A stretch of DNA of 23,341 bases from the NCBI GenBank assembly GCA_004375675.1, contig SOKR01000149.1:1-23341 (forward strand), in the 5' to 3' direction. The notes under the pieces are model-generated. The model was not told the DNA's origin and made no database searches. It saw only the letters and a program-made list of their open reading frames with translations. Source of the stretch: Dehalococcoidia bacterium (GTDB taxonomy: Bacteria > Chloroflexota > Dehalococcoidia > Dehalococcoidales > BS750m-G39). Shown here piece after piece: positions 21,530 through 23,341 of the stretch. A program made the position numbers and the translations under genes. How positions within the stretch are numbered: position 1 is the first letter of the stretch; each line of letters starts with the position of its first letter.

Positions 21530-22447
21530 ATGAAAGCGGGAACGAACCTGGAGAAGGTCTTGGAGAGCGGCCGGTTTGCCGTTACGGCTGAGGCAGGCCC
21601 GCCCAAGGGGACGAGCGCTGCCGTAATGCAGAGGAAAGCCGAAGCACTGCGCCACTGCTGCGACGCCGCCAATGTGACCGACAACCAGACGGCTATCGTG
21701 CGCATGTCGAGCTTGGCGGGCTGCGTGATTATGAAGCAGGGGGGCGTCGACCCGGTGATGCAGATAGTCTGCCGCGACCGCAACCGCATCGCTATTCAGA
21801 GCGACGTGCTGGGGGCGGTAGCGCTGGGCATCGGCAATATACTCTGCCTTTCCGGCGACCATCAGATGTTCGGCAACCACCCCACGGCTAAGAATGTCTT
21901 CGACATCGACTCCATACAGCTGATTCAGGCCCTGAAAGCTATGCGGGACGAGCAGAAGTTCCTCTGCGGCGATGATATCTCGGGGGAGGTGCCGCTGTTC
22001 ATCGGGGCGGTGGCCAACCCCTATGCCGACCCCTTTGAGTTCAGAGTCGCCCGACTGGCCAAGAAGGTGAAGGCGGGCGCCGAGTTTATCCAGACTCAGG
22101 CGGTCTATGATATAGACAAGTTCGCCAAGTGGATGGAGATGGTTGTCGAGCGCGGGCTGGATAAGCAGACGCATATACTGGCGGGGGTGATACCTATAAA
22201 GTCGGCAGGTATGGCGCGCTACATGAGGGACTATGTTTCGGGGGTGACCGTGCCCGACGAGTTGGTGACCCGGATGGAGCAGGCTCAGGATACCAAGGTG
22301 GAGGGGGCAAAGGTAGCCGTGGAGATTATCGAGCAGGTCAAGGAAATTCCGGGCATTCACGGCGTCCACATTATGGCGGTGGGCTGGGAGGATATCGTCC
22401 CTGAAATCGTAAAGCAGGCTGGATTATTGCCCAGACCTGTATTATAA
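21530..22447 (+). CDS. metF: Methylenetetrahydrofolate reductase, MetF family (copy 2)
   Basis: This is a second complete short MetF, 305 residues, probably forming methyl-THF from methylene-THF. Conserved features are FAVTAEAGPPKG with Glu21, DAANVTDNQT, QIVCRDRNRIAIQSD, CLSGDHQ with Asp110, FIQTQAVYD and AGVIPIKSAGMARYM. It aligns along its whole length with copy 1 but differs at the loop after the conserved Asp (SGDHQMFGNHP against TGDLPVLGDHP) and has a longer C-terminus. The ATG at 21530 has an ACGGAGGTGAG ribosome site and follows the kinase stop by 4 bases. The frame is open upstream to an ATG at 21416, but that would overlap the kinase by 110 bases without a ribosome site. Its place between a kinase and its presumed receivers is unusual. 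It could be the partner of MetV, 1.4 kb upstream. Confidence 0.92.
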   Translation: MKAGTNLEKVLESGRFAVTAEAGPPKGTSAAVMQRKAEALRHCCDAANVTDNQTAIVRMSSLAGCVIMKQGGVDPVMQIVCRDRNRIAIQSDVLGAVALGIGNILCLSGDHQMFGNHPTAKNVFDIDSIQLIQALKAMRDEQKFLCGDDISGEVPLFIGAVANPYADPFEFRVARLAKKVKAGAEFIQTQAVYDIDKFAKWMEMVVERGLDKQTHILAGVIPIKSAGMARYMRDYVSGVTVPDELVTRMEQAQDTKVEGAKVAVEIIEQVKEIPGIHGVHIMAVGWEDIVPEIVKQAGLLPRPVL

Positions 22448-22461
22448 TGGCAAGGAGAGCT

Positions 22462-22863
22462 ATGGCGAAGAAGATTTTAGTAGTTGACGACGACCCCGAT
22501 ATCCTGGACGCGGTAACCATGATTTTAGAGTCCCAGGACTACAAGGTAGTTACCGCCCGCGATGGTATTGAGGCCCTGGCTAACCTCAAGGCGGAGAAGC
22601 CGGACCTGATGGTTTTAGACCTGCTGATGCCCAAGATGGACGGCTGGGCAGTATGCAAGGAGCTGCAGGACCCGAGGTGGTCGAAGTACCGCGACGTGCC
22701 CATTTTGATTCTGACCTCGGTGAGAGAGGAAGCCAGCCGCCGCCGTTACGAGCTGGAGACCGGGCTGGAGCTGGACGTGGATGACTACGTGGAGAAGCCT
22801 TTCAGCCCCGACATACTGCTGGAGAGGGTAAAGCAGCTCATTAAGAAGAAGGAAAAGTCCTGA
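22462..22863 (+). CDS. Single-domain response regulator (receiver only), copy 1
   Basis: This 133-residue protein is a CheY-type receiver with no output domain. It has the acidic pocket Asp9-Asp10-Asp11 (VVDDDPDI), phosphoacceptor Asp53 (VLDLLMPKMDGW), the switch Thr in ILILTSV, and the Lys of VEKPFSP. An insertion of about ten residues (EEASRRRYELETG) lies between the switch Thr and the Lys. ATG 22462 is chosen because AAGGAG (22452-22457) lies just upstream. The in-frame ATG at 22447 overlaps the metF stop and has no ribosome site. It probably receives phosphate from the kinase encoded at 20083 and acts by protein contact or phosphorelay rather than by binding DNA. Confidence 0.9.
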   Translation: MAKKILVVDDDPDILDAVTMILESQDYKVVTARDGIEALANLKAEKPDLMVLDLLMPKMDGWAVCKELQDPRWSKYRDVPILILTSVREEASRRRYELETGLELDVDDYVEKPFSPDILLERVKQLIKKKEKS

Positions 22864-22875
22864 AGGGGTGACTTC

Positions 22876-23274
22876 ATGGAAAAGAGAGCTAAAATCCTCC
22901 TCGTTGACGACGATGCCGATTTTATCGAATCGACCAGGATCGTCCTGGAGAGTAAGCCTTACCAGATAATTATCGCCTCCAACGGGGATGAGGGGCTGCG
23001 TAAAGCCAGGGAGGAAAAGCCCGACCTGATTCTTATGGACGTGATAATGCCGATCAAGGACGGTTTCACCGCCGCCGAGCAGCTCAAGAAAGACCCCCAG
23101 CTCAGTAAGATTCCCACCCTGATGCTAACCGCCTTCGCCACCAAGGGCAGGGAGACCTCTATCCCGGTCAGTCGGGGACTTGCCCTTGAAACCGAGGACT
23201 ATATCGATAAGCCTGTCAGCCCTGACGAGCTATTGGCCAGAGTGGCAAAGCACCTGAAGAAGGCAGGCTTTTAG
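22876..23274 (+). CDS. Single-domain response regulator (receiver only), copy 2
   Basis: This second CheY-type receiver has 132 residues. It has Asp11-Asp12-Asp13 (LVDDDADF), phosphoacceptor Asp55 (ILMDVIMPIKDGF), a switch Thr in LMLTAF, and the Lys of IDKPVSP. Like its neighbour, it carries an insertion between the switch residue and the Lys (TKGRETSIPVSRGLALETED), so the two are paralogues that have diverged. There is no DNA-binding or enzymatic domain. It starts 12 bases after the first receiver, with a GGGGTGA ribosome site. A tRNA gene follows 18 bases after its stop. Confidence 0.9.
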   Translation: MEKRAKILLVDDDADFIESTRIVLESKPYQIIIASNGDEGLRKAREEKPDLILMDVIMPIKDGFTAAEQLKKDPQLSKIPTLMLTAFATKGRETSIPVSRGLALETEDYIDKPVSPDELLARVAKHLKKAGF

Positions 23275-23292
23275 AAGAGGGGATAGCCTCGT

Positions 23293-23341
23293 GGGCTCGT
23301 AGCTCAGTGGTTAGAGCGGTCGGCTCATAACCGATTGGTCG
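23293..23341 (+). tRNA. tRNA with anticodon CAU (Met elongator or Ile2), 3' truncated
   Basis: The first 49 bases of a tRNA are present. They are the 5' acceptor strand GGGCTCG (23293-23299), T8-A9, a D-stem GCTC/GAGC (23302-23305 with 23314-23317), and an anticodon stem of five pairs (23319-23323 with 23331-23335, one G-U). The loop CTCATAA carries anticodon CAT at 23326-23328. The T arm and 3' acceptor strand lie beyond the window. A G at position 1, and so probably a paired acceptor end, argues against initiator tRNA. The D-arm and the TTGGTCG after the anticodon stem look as much like tRNA-Ile2 (lysidine-modified CAU) as like elongator Met, so the amino acid stays open. Confidence 0.9.

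Noticed and set aside
21491..22369. Open minus-strand frame of about 290 codons opposite metF copy 2
   Set aside because: The plus strand is a clear MetF; the antisense product shows no family motif.
23276..23290. Small GAGG/CCTC inverted repeat between the last receiver and the tRNA as a terminator
   Set aside because: It has only four base pairs and no T-tract, too weak for a rho-independent terminator.

Overview
The window is one uninterrupted, plus-strand block of an anaerobic one-carbon metabolism locus. It encodes most of the bacterial Wood-Ljungdahl (reductive acetyl-CoA) pathway, plus formate dehydrogenase and redox modules, plus a membrane histidine kinase with two stand-alone receivers. 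Twenty-one protein genes and the start of a tRNA gene are packed with gaps of under 100 bases or small overlaps, so no gene-free stretch reaches 300 bases. The gene content fits an anaerobic acetogen or acetyl-CoA-pathway heterotroph. The full-length bacterial-type acetyl-CoA synthase, MetF/MetV and the duplicated NuoEF-type modules point to Bacteria. My best guess is an uncultured Chloroflexota (Dehalococcoidia-like) lineage, with a Firmicutes/Desulfobacterota-type acetogen as alternative. That assignment is inference from resemblance only.

Layout. Bases 1-51 are a pure C homopolymer, probably a contig-end artefact. Bases 53-9146 hold the carbonyl branch: the 3' part of a CooC-type Ni-insertion ATPase, folD, a 72-residue protein of unknown function, acsD (CFeSP small subunit), cooS/acsA (CO dehydrogenase), acsB (acetyl-CoA synthase), acsC (CFeSP large subunit) and acsE (methyl-THF:CFeSP methyltransferase). 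A 15-bp exact tandem repeat sits just upstream of acsE. A 92-bp gap with a perfect TATAAT box then precedes the second block.

Bases 9239-20090 hold the methyl branch and electron supply: metF, a DUF3786 protein, NuoE, a large NuoF-GltD fusion, a Cys-type formate dehydrogenase with a NuoG-like N-terminus, a HoxU-like Fe-S protein, a second NuoE, a minimal second NuoF, and MetV. Bases 20083-23274 hold a RegB-like six-helix histidine kinase with a GGxxNPF motif, a second metF, and two single-domain response regulators. The window ends inside a tRNA gene with anticodon CAU.

How the genes fit together. FdhA makes formate from CO2, or oxidises it. An absent formate-THF ligase (fhs) would load formate on THF. 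FolD and MetF/MetV carry the carbon to methyl-THF. AcsE passes the methyl to AcsCD, and CooS/AcsB combine it with CO and CoA. The two NuoE/NuoF sets suggest that formate dehydrogenase, and possibly methylene-THF reductase, exchange electrons with NAD(P)H and ferredoxin through flavin modules, possibly by electron bifurcation. The most unusual parts are the NuoF-GltD fusion, the doubled diaphorase modules flanking FdhA, MetV placed beside a NuoF instead of Hdr or RnfC2 genes, the twin MetFs, and the quinone-sensor-like kinase embedded among pathway genes.
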